This document shows, piece by piece, positions 34,380 through 45,834 of a stretch of DNA of 64,000 bases (positions within the stretch are counted from its first letter, which is position 1; each line of letters starts with the position of its first letter). This DNA comes from Megalobrama amblycephala (Eukaryota; Chordata; Actinopteri; Cypriniformes; Xenocyprididae). The stretch covers positions 20,706,909-20,770,908 of the forward strand of contig NC_063049.1 in assembly GCF_018812025.1 (NCBI RefSeq), given 5' to 3'. Both the position numbers and the translations under genes were made by a program. The notes under the pieces were generated by a model, which made no database searches, was not told where the DNA came from, and worked only from the letters and a program-made list of their open reading frames with translations.

Positions 34380-34720
34380 CTGATTGGATTTGCTTCAGCC
34401 TTAAAATCTCATTATTTTCTCTCTGAAATCAATGAAAGGTTGAAGTTTTAGATACATACACAAACATCCATATGGTTCCCAGTGGTTGTGGTGATGATAA
34501 CGGTGAAGGAGATAAAAAGAGAGGCAGATAGAGAGAGACAGACATATCCTCTGCTCCTAAATAATTGCGTTCCTAATCTCTTTCAACTGGAACCAATTTG
34601 GCTAATAATCCTGTTAGAGGAGCAGGCAAACACACACATACACACACTTACTCACGCCTGGGACCCCAGCCCCCCCTGCAGGGGTGCATGGTGAGGTCTT
34701 TATATAAGGTCTTGATTAAG
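34380..34720. other. Repeat-free block, possible conserved non-coding sequence
   Basis: CCTCTGCTCCTAAATAATTG through CCAATTTGGCTAATAATCC has closely spaced AATT and TAAT cores and is free of transposon signals. No frame is supported. Confidence 0.35.
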
Positions 34721-35029
34721 AAGACAATGTATGAAATCTATCCTGGGAATGTAGGTAATAAGTGCATTAAATAAACAGGAGAGTGCTGTCTTCAAACAGC
34801 CGTTGGCTGTATGACTTGATTTGTTCTTTGGAATGTCCTGTTTCTCTATACGTTAAATGTCACTTTTCTACAAATGTACTGGGAGTTTGTAATGACCTGC
34901 ATCTTTGGCCTTTCCTCAAATGTTTTTGAAGGTGATGCATGTTTCTGCAGCACTAGTGACATCAAACCAAATTGCCATGTTTTTGTTTGAACAGTCTTAA
35001 TGGACTGAACTGATCAAAACCAAGTGTGG

Positions 35030-35429
35030 TGCACAAGTCCGGAAAAGTGAAGCCAAAACGTTTTGATCGCCCCCAGGTGGCTGGATGCAGTATAGCTCAT
35101 AAACCCCGCCCTCTCTGTGTAATGTAATGGGACGTGAGACAAACTAAACAATCAAATTACACTTCAAATATTTTTTTTCCAAAGATGGTTTCTGTCATTT
35201 TAGGTACTTTTTATCATGCTGATGCAAATTCAAGTGTTTGTTTTTTAACCCCTTAAGCCCTGAGGGTATTTTCAGAGTTTTTGTTTTCTGAGTGACACAC
35301 AAAATAAAGATTCGTAACTCCAAAAATATAGCAAGGAGAGTCAAAGGGTTGGTATCGTTTGAAAGGAAACCTTTTAAAATTTTAAATAAAAAATAATAAT
35401 AATTTAATTTGGACATTCTCATGCTGAGA

Positions 35430-35461
<32 letters not shown>

Positions 35462-37065
35462 GTGGAAAAAAGGGAAAATGTACATATCTTTCTAATTTAA
35501 AATGGAGTATCTCATGAAGGAAATAAGGTCTTTCTTTTTTGGTGATGTTCACCTATGTGACCTCTATCTGGATCAAATTTTGTGGTGATCGCATGAAGAA
35601 ATCAAAAGTTACAGCATTTGGAACAAAGGTAGGCATTTTTATTTTTTTTTGTTGAATTAATTAAATTTAGACATTCTCATGCTGAGAAACTGCTGATAAA
35701 TACAAAAAATAAAAGTTTGCTCATGGGAAATTTTACATTTATTTCATATTTGACATGTAATAACTCAGAAAGGAAATAAGGTAGGAGGACAATTTTTGGT
35801 GATGTTTCTCTATATATGTGAGCTGTATCTGGATCAAATTTTGTGGTGATCGCATAAAGAAATCAAAAGTTACAGCATTACCATTTCAATCGGGAGCATC
35901 TACTGTAAGTAATGGTGTGCCATTTTCTACAATCTATGCATGTTTCATGAAGTTATAGGCTAAAATGCCACGTGATAGCTAAATTTTAGTTTTAGTGAGC
36001 ATCTGTGCGCTTGTCGAGTGTGTCGTAATTGCGTGAGCAATATTTCGTGATTGGCTTATTGGATTATGCTGATGTCGGACTGTTGCTGTTAATAATGATC
36101 TGCAATTTTCCACAATCGGAGCATGTTTCATGAAGTTACAGGACAAAACGTGACATAAATGCTGCATCGGTTTATTATTTACATATGGGTCTTGCAGGGC
36201 TTCACGTACAAAACTCGCTCAAGTTTAGTCAAAGCCCAAAACAATTATACTCGTATTCTACTCTGTGAGACCTTTCAAATGACATATAACACGTGATTAT
36301 TTGAGCTGTATGATGCTTTTGACACATAGGAGTACATAGTACAAAAAAAATTCATAATTTAAGATTTTTTTTTTTGTTATTATTTTTCAGCAAATAACTC
36401 AGAAGAACTTAGGAGTCAATCAAAGTGGCTACATTTATTGTAAAGTTCAGACTTTAAGCTTTCAAATGACACCTATTTTGGCAGGAGTTTTGAAAAATAT
36501 GATTATTAATTTTTTTTGTAGCTAGGTGGCGCCCGCGGGCGGTACACTCCATTTCAGAGTGATGACTCAGCACTCGTTAAGAGTTGAACAAACTGGTTGG
36601 ATGCATTAAAAAGCTGAGTTTCTAAGTTTTAAAATGATACCTATTTTCTTTTATTTCTGTCAGTTGTTGCTTAGCAATTTGATTATAATTTTTTTCGTAG
36701 GGGTGTGTGTTAAGGGGTTAAATAAGTTTGGGTTTAGTTAGTTATTTGATGCTATAAAACGTAAGTGGACGTCATGATTGACAGCTGAGACTGACAGCTT
36801 CTCTGAGCAAAGTCATCACTGAGTTTTTTCAGGATTTTCAAGAGGAGATTGGAGCTTCAACTTTAATTTCTACATTTCCATAACTGTTTATTTCACACCA
36901 ACATAATGTGTTGTTCTACACTAAACTGTACTAACCGATTCTGCAGGAGTGTGGGCGGGGCCTTGATACCGCGGCTCCACTTCATGCTCAATACTGCACA
37001 GACTCGGGCTCCAAGATGTCAGTGCCATATTAGGACATTGGTGGCTTCACTTCTCTACAATGGAA
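35030..37065. mobile_element. Outer element with GAAGTGAAGCC-like ends (weak)
   Basis: AAAAGTGAAGCCAAAAC near 35045 and GTGGCTTCACTTCTC near 37040 are inverted. Just inside, AACCCCGCCCTC and GGGCGGGGCC are inverted too. A TTAA-flanked element occupies most of the interior. Borders are approximate. Confidence 0.4.
35245..36721. mobile_element. 1.48-kb TTAA-flanked element with CCCCTTAA ends
   Basis: TTAACCCCTTAAG opens and GTTAAGGGGTTAA closes the element, so TTAA is duplicated at both borders, as in piggyBac-type insertion. Inside is a direct repeat with a period near 258 bp (GACATTCTCATGCTGAGAAA at 35412 and 35670; TGGATCAAATTTTGTGGTGA in both). It has a poly-A tract at about 35437-35461 and no transposase. 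Confidence 0.75.
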
Positions 37066-37119
37066 GAGAGTGAAGGTGTCGTCGTTATATTTTTTTTTAC
37101 AGACGATGATCAAAACTAA

Positions 37120-37600
37120 CTAATTAGTGCTTTGGTTTGGGATGAAACTGTTTGTCCAATAAAATACAGAGGTTAATTTTTTCAGTGTTTTTGTTGCAGA
37201 AGTGCTGGAAACAATGACGTGAATGATGCAGTCAGCATGAGGCAGCTGCACGAGCTGGAAAGAGGAATGGGTGAGCTTGGAATCTTGGATCAAAGTTGGA
37301 TCAGTTATCTGGCCCACATCAGTCAGATTTATAGATGCTCCCTCCCACTCTCCTCCCTTCATAAACGGAATCATTTGGCCGGCAAACTCAAACAACCAAG
37401 TCCAGGGTTTAATAAATATATGCAGTACATATATATTTTTATTTGCTGGGCCCGCAGCCCATAGGTGGAATTTTCCTAGTGCTCCAGATGCTCAGACTGC
37501 TGCTGGATTTGATCTAAATGTATCGAATTCATTGAATTGTGTTGGTGAAAATGAATATGAGAAATCCTCAAAACTTCTACAAAACTATTAATGCTGCAGG
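37120..37600. other. Repeat-free block surrounding the exon candidate
   Basis: No transposon ends occur here. The sequence downstream of the exon candidate includes GGATCAAAGTTGGATCAG with a TCF/LEF-like core and ATTTGGCCGGCAAAC. The density suggests selective constraint, by inference. Confidence 0.35.
37200..37270 (+). CDS. Candidate internal protein-coding exon, 71 bp, gene unknown
   Basis: A pyrimidine-rich tract ending TTTTTGTTGCAG leads into the segment, and GGAATGG followed by GTGAGC closes it, so both splice sites fit the vertebrate consensus well. Of the three frames only one is open; it uses one leftover base, 23 full codons and one trailing base. The peptide includes NNDVNDAVSMRQLHELERG, which is polar and helix-like, with no domain I can name. 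The two other frames contain stops. I do not recognise the gene. It could be a real exon in a gene with very large introns, or a chance pairing of splice signals. Confidence 0.35.
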
Positions 37601-37711
37601 GAATTTCTATAAAGGTCTGTGGTTAAATTCAGGAGGGAATGAAGAACAGAAAGTATATGTCTTATAAATTTCCTAACCCAAAATTATGTTTTGGCTCTTG
37701 TTTTTATGAAG

Positions 37712-37798
37712 TCTTTTCGAAGCAAGGATGGAGTATGGTCCAGCGAAGCTCCAGAGCACCACCCTCTCTGGAGGTCTCTTCCTGTCATCACACGCAAG
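37712..37798 (+). CDS. Weak second exon candidate, 87 bp
   Basis: A T-rich stretch ending TTTTTATGAAG precedes 87 bases followed by GTCTGT. All three frames are open, so frame gives no support. In one frame the translation contains RSKDGVWSSEAPEHHPLW; in the frame compatible with the 37200-37270 candidate it contains FSKQGWSMVQRSSRAPPS. The donor is mediocre. It is listed only because it lies 440 bases downstream of the better candidate on the same strand. Confidence 0.15.
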
Positions 37799-37799
37799 G

Positions 37800-38367
37800 T
37801 CTGTATCGTACATCATACGCTCGTTACAGAGCACATAAAGTAGTCGTGTATTGTCTGATTTATGATCATTTATTGAAATATTTATGTTTATTGCCAGTGT
37901 CTGTTGGACAATGTGTTAATTATGGTGAAACAGAAAGAAAGTTCATATTTTTCAGTGTGAAGTTGAAACGGCAACATATACAGTAAAATCCAAATGTAAC
38001 AAGTATTGTAGATGAGGGATATAATGCACAAAGAGAGTGCACCAGTGTCCTCACACATTTTTCAGTGGCCTTGGTTCAGGAAACATTTTTATTCATGGGG
38101 ATTTAAAAAAATAAAAAAAAATACTTTGTTAAAGATATTAGTTATAGCTATGAGGTCAGTCATAACATTCCAGTCCCTTTGATTTGAAGTATTGCATTTA
38201 AGAAAAGTATAAAAAGCATTATGAATGACATTATTGAATTAAAAACAATAGAGAAAACTATTAATTTAAAGATGTTAATTTATAGATACCGAAACAAAAC
38301 ATTTTTTGTTTATTGCAAAATATGCATACCTGTATATAAATCACTTTATGGGAATTGCCGATCATTA
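37800..38367. other. Unique AT-rich sequence, no gene seen
   Basis: Nothing recognised. Confidence 0.35.
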
Positions 38368-38375
38368 AAGAGTTT

Positions 38376-38691
38376 GGAACACTTTACAATAAGGTTTATT
38401 TGTTAACATTATTTAATGTATTAACCAACATGAACTAACAATACATTTCTTTCAGTATTTATTAATCTTTGTTAATTTTAGTTAATCAAAATACATAGTT
38501 TGTTCATGTTAGTTCTCAGTGCATTAACTAATGTTAACAAATACAACTTTTGATTTTAATAATGTATTAGTAAATGTTGAAATTGACATTAACAAAAAGT
38601 CAATAAATGCTGTAGAAGTGCAGTTCATTATTAGTTCATGTTAACTAATGTAGTTAACTAATGTTAATGAACCTTATTGTAAAGTGTTACC
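38376..38691. mobile_element. 316-bp hAT-type MITE with GGAACACTTTACAATAAGG ends
   Basis: The left GGAACACTTTACAATAAGG and right CCTTATTGTAAAGTGTTACC are inverted with one mismatch. AAGAGTTT at 38368-38375 and 38692-38699 is a perfect 8-bp target duplication. The interior is built of GTTAAC and TTAGTTAA words. There is no coding capacity. Confidence 0.93.
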
Positions 38692-38782
38692 AAGAGTTTT
38701 TTTTTTTTGGATGGGATTTGCATGTCACAATCCTCTGATTGGTAGAGATCTTTGCAGATCATGAGTAATGTAGTTTTCCCCA

Positions 38783-39074
38783 CACTGTAAACCCTAATAT
38801 AAAAAAAAAATTGAATTGGTTTGAGTAGAGCCAACTCAAGTTAAACAAATTAGTTCAATCAAATCAACTTTTATGAGTACTTAGAACTTTCCTTTTCTTT
38901 TGGGTTCGCAAAACTGACACATTTTAAGTAATCTGAATTGTTTTATTGTCTTGAGTATTATGAACTTGTTTCTGTTAATTTAGACAAACTTAAATATAAC
39001 TGAAACTGGGCTGTTTTTTGTTGTTGTTGTTTTTTTTGTGTGTGTGTTCTGACAACTTTTTCAGATTTACAGTG
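38783..39074. mobile_element. CACTGTAAACCC element, copy 2
   Basis: CACTGTAAACCC at the left and GATTTACAGTG at the right, flanked on both sides by CA (38781-38782 and 39075-39076), a possible 2-bp target duplication. Interior blocks match copy 1 at 31783-32588, but the copy is shorter by about 500 bp. Confidence 0.78.
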
Positions 39075-39076
39075 CA

Positions 39077-40739
39077 GGAATTCCACTGTTAACCATGATT
39101 ATTTTTTAAAAACATAAGTTGAAATAGTGCATGAAAAGCATATATCATCAATTAACAATCTTGTAGCTCACAGTAGGTCTGGTTTTAAAAGGTTTACAAG
39201 TTATCATTAAAAATCCAATACCCTATACGAAGAAAGTTAATGAGGAACTGCTGAGGAAATATGTGGGACAAATAACATTTCTCATTTCTGTGCACATTTA
39301 AGTGCTGTTTGTCTGTTTATTTTAGTTGTTCATTTAGAGTGTTCAGCCACTTCTCAGCTTGAGATCACAGGCAGTGAGAGGCCCCAGGACACTGGTCCTA
39401 TTGGAATAATCCACCCTTGTTCATATCTCTCTGACCTCTGAGCTTAAGGTCAGCACTGGGACTTAAGGCAAGAATGCAGAATGATTTAGTGACCCAGAGC
39501 AGCGAAGACTCAATGAAGGGGCTAAAAAAAAAAAGTCATTAACCTTTTTTTTTTTTTTTCCTGTAGTCACGTTTATACTTCTACCCAATATAGTCTGATA
39601 TAATGCAAAATAAAGCAATCTGAAAATTTGTTTTAGTATGAATAGATCAAAATAGCTGTACTGAGAACTGTGTGGTGCTGTCTGTGGGTTACAGTTGGCT
39701 CTACAAGACCAGCAGCGTTCCCTTGGGCCAAAAATTGTATGTGTGAAAGGAATTGCCCTTGCGATTTCTCAGACAACAGAGCAGACTCAGCTGTCTGACT
39801 ACCAGGCCACCCACACACTGATCTAATGAAGAAAGATTGTCAGTAAGCAGGGAAATACAGGCTGGCCTGTAGTCACGGGTGGTAAATGAAGGCAGGCAGC
39901 GGATGTCGATTGGCAAGATATCATCTATACTCAAATCGCAAAGCACAATTTTCCAAAAATGCCACATCGTTTGAAGTCATGGGACATCAACTATTTCATA
40001 CAAACAAGGTAAAAATGCAGTAGAAAAACAGCAATTCATGGCACGGAACGTGTGACACCGCGGATGATGTTGCGGTAAGTCTGTCAGCTATGTTTGCAGG
40101 AATATATGTGTGTGTTTATGTATATTTAACTGTCATTGCAGAATACAGAGAATGCAGTTTAAGTATTTCAGCACGGCTCCTCAGATCAGTGTACAGAAGA
40201 TGAGAGGTTTCTCCCTGATGCTGTCTACAGTTTCCACAACAATAGAAAATAGCGCTTGTGGTTTTAACATGGCACTTCTCCCCCATGATACAATGTGACC
40301 CCTCTATACTGAAAGCACTGAAAGAGCATTAGAGAAAGACAGAGTGATATGGTTTGAAACAATAGTTACTGTGATGTACTGCCAAGATATCTTGATGTTA
40401 AGTACACTAAAATGAATCTAAATACATTTTATGAAAGAATCTAAAGTGAAACTTGAATGAGGATCAAACTAATTACAATCTGATTGGCTGGCTTTACACA
40501 AATAATTGGTACTTATTAAAATAATCAGTGTTTATTACTTTAATACAGAAGGAAAATCTGACTACAGAGCCAACACACATTTTCCAATAATTTCTTTGGT
40601 ATTATTTGTACAACTGTTCAACTGCTGTGCCATTATTTGAGCTACTATTTTGCTGCATTACAGTCTATTATTGAGGTACAATATTAGTGATTTCAAATTT
40701 ACCCTCTCCTTAAATATCATGTTAAAAAAGAAGCAAATG
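39077..40739. other. Mostly unique sequence, no gene seen; poly-T near 39546-39560
   Basis: Parts at 39340-39480, 39660-39960 and 40020-40330 are GC-richer and repeat-free and might be conserved. A GCGGTAAGT donor-like site (40073) and a GTCATTGCAG acceptor-like site (40132) occur on the plus strand, but they are in intron order only and bound no supported exon. Confidence 0.35.
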
Positions 40740-41060
40740 ATTTGTGGTTGATCAGGTTTCACACCGCTTATTTGTATTTGTTTCAGACAGATTGTCGGTC
40801 TGTGCATAGTCGATTTTTTCTGCAGATTACATTGTTATGCTTGTAGGTTGTGACGAGTGACTGTATTTATGAGTGAATCATGGCATCATCATTTACTTTT
40901 TTTTTTTCATAATCGCTTATTCATTCAGGAAAGAAACAACTGACTTTTATGAGAGAGTCATTGAATCAGCAACTCAACCGAATTAATTTGTTCAATAACA
41001 CTGAATCAGTGAGAAACGAAACTTCACTAATATTCTGCATTGAAAATAACTAGAAATATT
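40740..41060. repeat. ATTCATTCAGGAA family, second location
   Basis: TTTGTTTCAGACAGATTGTC, CTTATTCATTCAGGAAAGAA and AATAACACTGAATCAGTGAG parallel blocks at 22560-22887 and 24147-24400. Confidence 0.5.
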
Positions 41061-41093
41061 ATGTCTAAAAAGTAAGTTATTAAAATTCACTTG

Positions 41094-42749
41094 ACGGTTC
41101 GGTACATACCTCGGTATTTAAGTCACAGTTCAGTATGGGTTCGATAGAGCAGGGGGGAGAAAACTAAACATAAAATTGCTTCTTTCCTCTACTTTTTTAT
41201 TAAAAAGTGGTTTATTGAACAAATGTTGCCTATCTCTTCAAATAAATTCAATTATAATTAACATTTTCTAAAAGGATAAAAATACCTTAGCTTATGCTGT
41301 AAACTACAGGGAGCACTTTTTTGCACATTACCATAATATTAAAGGTTACAATTAACAAGAGAGCCCAAACTATTAAATTCAGTTGCTATTTATTTTTAGA
41401 TATAATAATCAACACTCAAAAAACAAACAAACATGAAAATTGCACAAAGGCAAGTTCTTCTTCTAAATCTAATTATACAATTATTTTTCAATTATTTTTT
41501 AACTCAAATTCATTTTTGAAATATAATCACTTACACATACTGTCTTAACTTGTTTTCATGACAAATTTATTTAAACATTAACAAACATTAAATAATTAAG
41601 ACATTACTAACAGGTAAAGTAAATATAAAGAGTATATAAGCAAAAATTGTGCAAATTTTTAGTGAAAGTGCTTGTCTCTAGAGTTCATTTCTCTAGTGAA
41701 CTTACATGCTGTGGACACTAAATGACTTGCCTGAGGTAAATATAATGCTACATAAGATATTATTCTCAATCTGTTTTATTGTTATCTTTCAGCATTTGAA
41801 ACACTGCACTGTAAAAAAAAATCCCAATAAAATTTACGGTAAAAAAACGGCAGCTGTGGTTGCCAGAACTTTACCGTAAAAAATACAGTAGCAACATAAA
41901 AAAAATCTGTTAAATTTACGGTAAAATAACATATTTCATTAACTGATATAATGTTAATTTACCAACCTAATGAAGTACTAATATCTGTTTTGTACCTTTA
42001 TAATACACTGACAGTCACCAAACATAGTGGTGATAAGAGTCACATGATGAATCAAAGTTCATCACAAGCAAGCTGAGAAGGACAGCATTGACATATAGAA
42101 GGTGCACACAGTGTCATTCACACACACACTAAACACCATCATGGTAACATGCATGAAATTTTAAAAATGCAATAAATATTAATTTAACAACATTAGATGT
42201 AACATAAAACCCTAATGTACATAACTGATTAGAAAAAAATGAGAAAAACTAAGAAGAAACAGAGTTATTTCAACGAAAATATATCAAATGTGAAGTGTCA
42301 CGCAGGGAATTGTGGGAATGTCAATTTACGTTTTTTCACTGTAAATTTTACAATTAATTGTTATTTTTCACTTCCAAAAACTGTGAATTTAACGGTATTT
42401 ACCGTAAAATTACATTAAATGTACCGTTAGATCTATTACAGTTATTCACCGTTTATAGTACGGAAACTTTCTGTAAACCAATTGGCAGTTTTTCACCGCA
42501 GCATTTTTACAGTCTTTTACTGTTAAAATCATGGTCATTTTTTACAGTGTGGTTGAGAGATTACACGTAAACATGTCTATGCATAGATCGTCTGTTCTTC
42601 TTCTGTGATTTTTCCTGTTGTGGCTGCATTACCGCGCACACACCCTTCTGGATTGGAGTGTGGACCACGTGTGACTGACTGTATTCGTCGCCTGACTGTA
42701 TGTATACCGTGACAGTTCGGGACAAATACATGTACCGTTACACCCCTAA
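41094..42749. mobile_element. hAT-type element, right end GTACCGTTACACCCCTA
   Basis: The right end is GTACCGTTACACCCCTAA and the left part contains GACGGTTCGGTACATACCTC, both typical of a common fish hAT element that opens TAGGGGTGTAACGGTAC. The true left terminus is missing. A CACTG element lies inside. Confidence 0.65.
41807..42549. mobile_element. CACTG-ended ACGGT-rich element, copy 2
   Basis: Starts CACTGTAAAAAAAATCCCAA and ends TCATTTTTTACAGTG, flanked by TG on both sides, again a 2-bp duplication. The interior follows copy 1 almost block by block, with a short deletion in the CAAGC(AGCTTTTCCACAAGC) part. Confidence 0.87.
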
Positions 42750-42759
42750 TATCTATTTA

Positions 42760-42955
42760 CGTCACTCTCTAAAATGCAAGATATCAAGATCTTAAACAAA
42801 ACTAAATAACAAACTAATGTTGTTGAAATGAGAAACTGTGAATTGTTTCACATGCTATAATAGTTTGCAGTAAGCAGTGAACATTAAGATAGTATTCCGT
42901 TCTGAACAGAACACTTAGTACTAAATACTTCTTTACTGTGAGCTCTCACTGTGAC
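42760..42955. other. Unique sequence, no gene seen
   Basis: Nothing recognised. Confidence 0.3.
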
Positions 42956-43580
42956 TGAGTGATATCTGCTGAAGTCCTTTTCCTAAAACTGTGATTCATC
43001 TTGTCCACAAAGGCTCAGTTACTAAGTTCGCTCAAGGAAAACATCAGTGATTATCAGAGGACAGTAAAGAAACCAAACAAAATGAGCTCAAACAAAGGAT
43101 ATATAATATAATTCATACACCCCCCATGATCAACAAGGCCTGGCACTTTTCCTCATTAGTCAAGGCTCTGTCTGTTTGTGTCGTCCCTGAAAGCCCTTCA
43201 GGCTGGAAAAAAGTCATGGAATAGGGAGAGTGCTGGAAAAGCAGGCATGACAGAAAGCAGCATGCTTGCTAATTAGCTAAAGTAAGAGCCCATGCAGACT
43301 ACCGGGGTGCGTGCAGGTTGGATGATTGCACATGCTCGGATGGCTTCCATCCAAAATGAGGCCTTGGGTCTGAATTTAACACAGGCGTGACCCTCCTCCC
43401 CTCTTGGGCTTGAAGCATTCCAAGACGGTGAGGAGACCATGTACCCTCTGAGTCTTTCTGCCCCTGGATGTTCTCCAGAACTACTGAGCTGCTTATGAGC
43501 CGGATCTCCTCTTCCTCCCTCTCTCTCATCCTCAGAAATGTTTTTGCGTCTCTGATCTGACATTACACAGATATAGATAC
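42956..43580. other. Repeat-free block, likely conserved non-coding sequence
   Basis: Includes a perfect GCTAATTAGC homeodomain-type palindrome at 43268-43277 and a dense stretch 43280-43540. Two overlapping minus-strand frames (43273-43584 and 43299-43529) are both open, which points to low stop density more than to coding. Confidence 0.4.
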
Positions 43581-44440
43581 ACAAAACACCTGGAAAAAAG
43601 CAATACTAGACCAAACCTGAACTGATATTTCTGTTTTAGGTGCCCAGCAGAGTATTTTCTCTGAGTGTGCATGTGTGTTTTCCTCCGAGGCTGTTCCCAG
43701 TTATGTTTCACAGAGTGTTTCATTTTCACAGAACAAAGGCACATGGGATAAATTGCATCCCTCCTGTTCCCATGTTCTAATGAATGAAATGCTTGTTAAG
43801 AGGGGAAAAAAAACATCCACCTCCACATCCTTCCCCTCTGTGCCGCAAACACAGTTTTATATATACAGTGAGGTCCAAACATCTGAAACTACATTTAAAA
43901 TTTAATTTAAAACCATTACAGCAAAAGGAGTACATAATAAATATGATGACATTCCGAAATTCATTTAAATTTTTCAGTACAACTTTTTACTAAAATGTTA
44001 TGCTAATAATATAATTTGAGAAATCTTGAATGGGAAATGTTGTAATATAAGTATTTTCACCATAGTTTGGATCCCATTGCATATACTTTATAATATAATA
44101 TAAAATATAAATATAGGAGAAATGTGGGAATACTGTTCCTGGTGGATATAATTGAGCCTTTGAATTGTATTTGCCTTTGAAAAATCCCTTTAAAGTCAGC
44201 AAATTATAATTGTATGTATAATATAAAAACTGTAAATATCTCATTTTTACAGTAAAGTCATGCTTTGTGTGTGTAATTGTAAGTGGAGAAAATGACAAAA
44301 AGAATAGAATGACTGAAAATGAGTTAAGCCTGCTGGCGGAAAGGATTTAGTGAACATGAGAATGAAGAAAACGACAAAAAAAAACAGAAATAGAGGCGAG
44401 TGACTGCTTTTGGAGTCACTGCCAAAGGTCTGATTCTTAC
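43581..44440. other. AT-rich sequence, no gene seen
   Basis: The words TTTGAAAAATCCCTTTAAAG and TCAGCAA near 44175 recur in slightly changed form near 46697. Otherwise nothing recognised. Confidence 0.35.
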
Positions 44441-45435
44441 ATGTAGACAAGGAGAGAGAGATGTGCTTGATGTCTCTGACTGAGATAATGAGCTGTCATT
44501 AATATCTACCTTCTCCCTGCTGTCCTCCTCTCATTATCATAATTATGCTTGCACTTATTTCTCCCATCCACCGACATCCCAGTACCAGACTTTTTCTTTC
44601 TCTCTCTGTAATGATGGTTCCTTTTCCTGAGAGATGCAGTCCACGGTGTCTGATGAGGCCTGGCATATGAAACAAGCTGCTGTCATTTAGCCACATCTAA
44701 GTGTGTGTGTGTGACTGTGTTTAGAGAACATCCACACAAACCACACACACATAAATTGAGATGAGTCAATTCGAGCATTTTGGGGCAACTGAAACCGCTG
44801 GGAGTGTTATCACAAGGATAGCACAACAACAAGGACACCAGCACGCTTCTTAAAACCACATGAGAACAGAGCAGATGGCAAAATGACAGCGGTGCTGATT
44901 GCAGTGGAAAGAGTTTTATTCCCAATTCAGTAAAAATCCTGATTTGCTGTTCCATTTGAAAATTCCAGTGGATAAAAGTCAAATCAGTTAGAATTATAGA
45001 CTAGTCAGACTATTAAAAAGTTTGCAGATGCTCAAATGATGAGTGATTAATATTTAGGAGAGGCATCAAGCCAACAATTTCACCATCAATATTATCCTTA
45101 GCTTTCATTGCAGTCATTCTCAGTCTGTGTTTGAACAAAGTGTGCTCGATGTTATTCAGATATCCTATTTCTTACAGAGGAGTGCATGTGTTGGAGCAGC
45201 CAATTATATATTTTGCAATGTATTGTATTTGTAATTCAGTTCACTGTGTTTTCACAGAGAAAGGAGGTCCATGTGTGCAGACAGCCTGAAAAATTGAAAT
45301 ATCCTCTCTGGATTCAGAACACAGTTCGGCTGCACTTCTTTAAAGGTCAGAACTACGATTTATACTATAAAGAAACAGTAATAACAGATGATTCTCCAGG
45401 TTTGTTTGTGAAATAAAAAAAAAACAATAAAACAG
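44441..45435. other. Unique sequence; 44480-44700 possibly conserved
   Basis: CTCTCATTATCATAATTATG and ACGGTGTCTGATGAGGCC lie in a repeat-free stretch. Only unsupported short frames occur. Confidence 0.3.
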
Positions 45436-45439
45436 AATG

Positions 45440-45505
<66 letters not shown>
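45440..45505. repeat. Compound (CA)n(TA)n microsatellite
   Basis: About 20 CA units followed by about 12 TA units. Confidence 0.97.
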
Positions 45506-45514
45506 GCATATACA

Positions 45515-45740
45515 CACACTAATGTTCAAAAGTTTGGGTCAGTAATCTTTTTTCTTCCTTTTTTTGGTTTGTTTGAAAGAAATTATGTACATAATTGATC
45601 AAGAGTGACAGTAAAGATATTTATAATGTTACAAAAGATTTATGTTTCAAACAAATATGCTGTTTTTAATCTATTTTTAATCAAATAAATGCACCCTTGA
45701 TGAACTTGAGATTTTCAAAAACATTAAAAAAATATGTATT
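45515..45740 (+). repeat. Left part of ACTACCGTTCAAAAG element
   Basis: ACTAATGTTCAAAAGTTTGG then GTCAGTAATC is the left terminal repeat, followed by AGAGTGACAGTAAAGATATT and TTTATAATGTTACAAAAGAT. The right part is missing or collapsed. Confidence 0.8.
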
Positions 45741-45834
45741 AATAATTATTAATAATAAATAATATTTAATTTATCTGACATTGCATGTTAAAATTATTTT
45801 CCATTGTAAGTCAGTGTTTGCACTGTATTCTGTG

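Noticed and set aside
40073..40141. GCGGTAAGT donor-like and GTCATTGCAG acceptor-like sites 60 bp apart
   Set aside because: The order would make a 60-bp intron, too short, and neither side has a supported coding frame.
43273..43584. Minus-strand frame of 103 codons with charged residues
   Set aside because: A second frame is open over nearly the same bases, and no acceptor/donor pair fits. Treated as non-coding.
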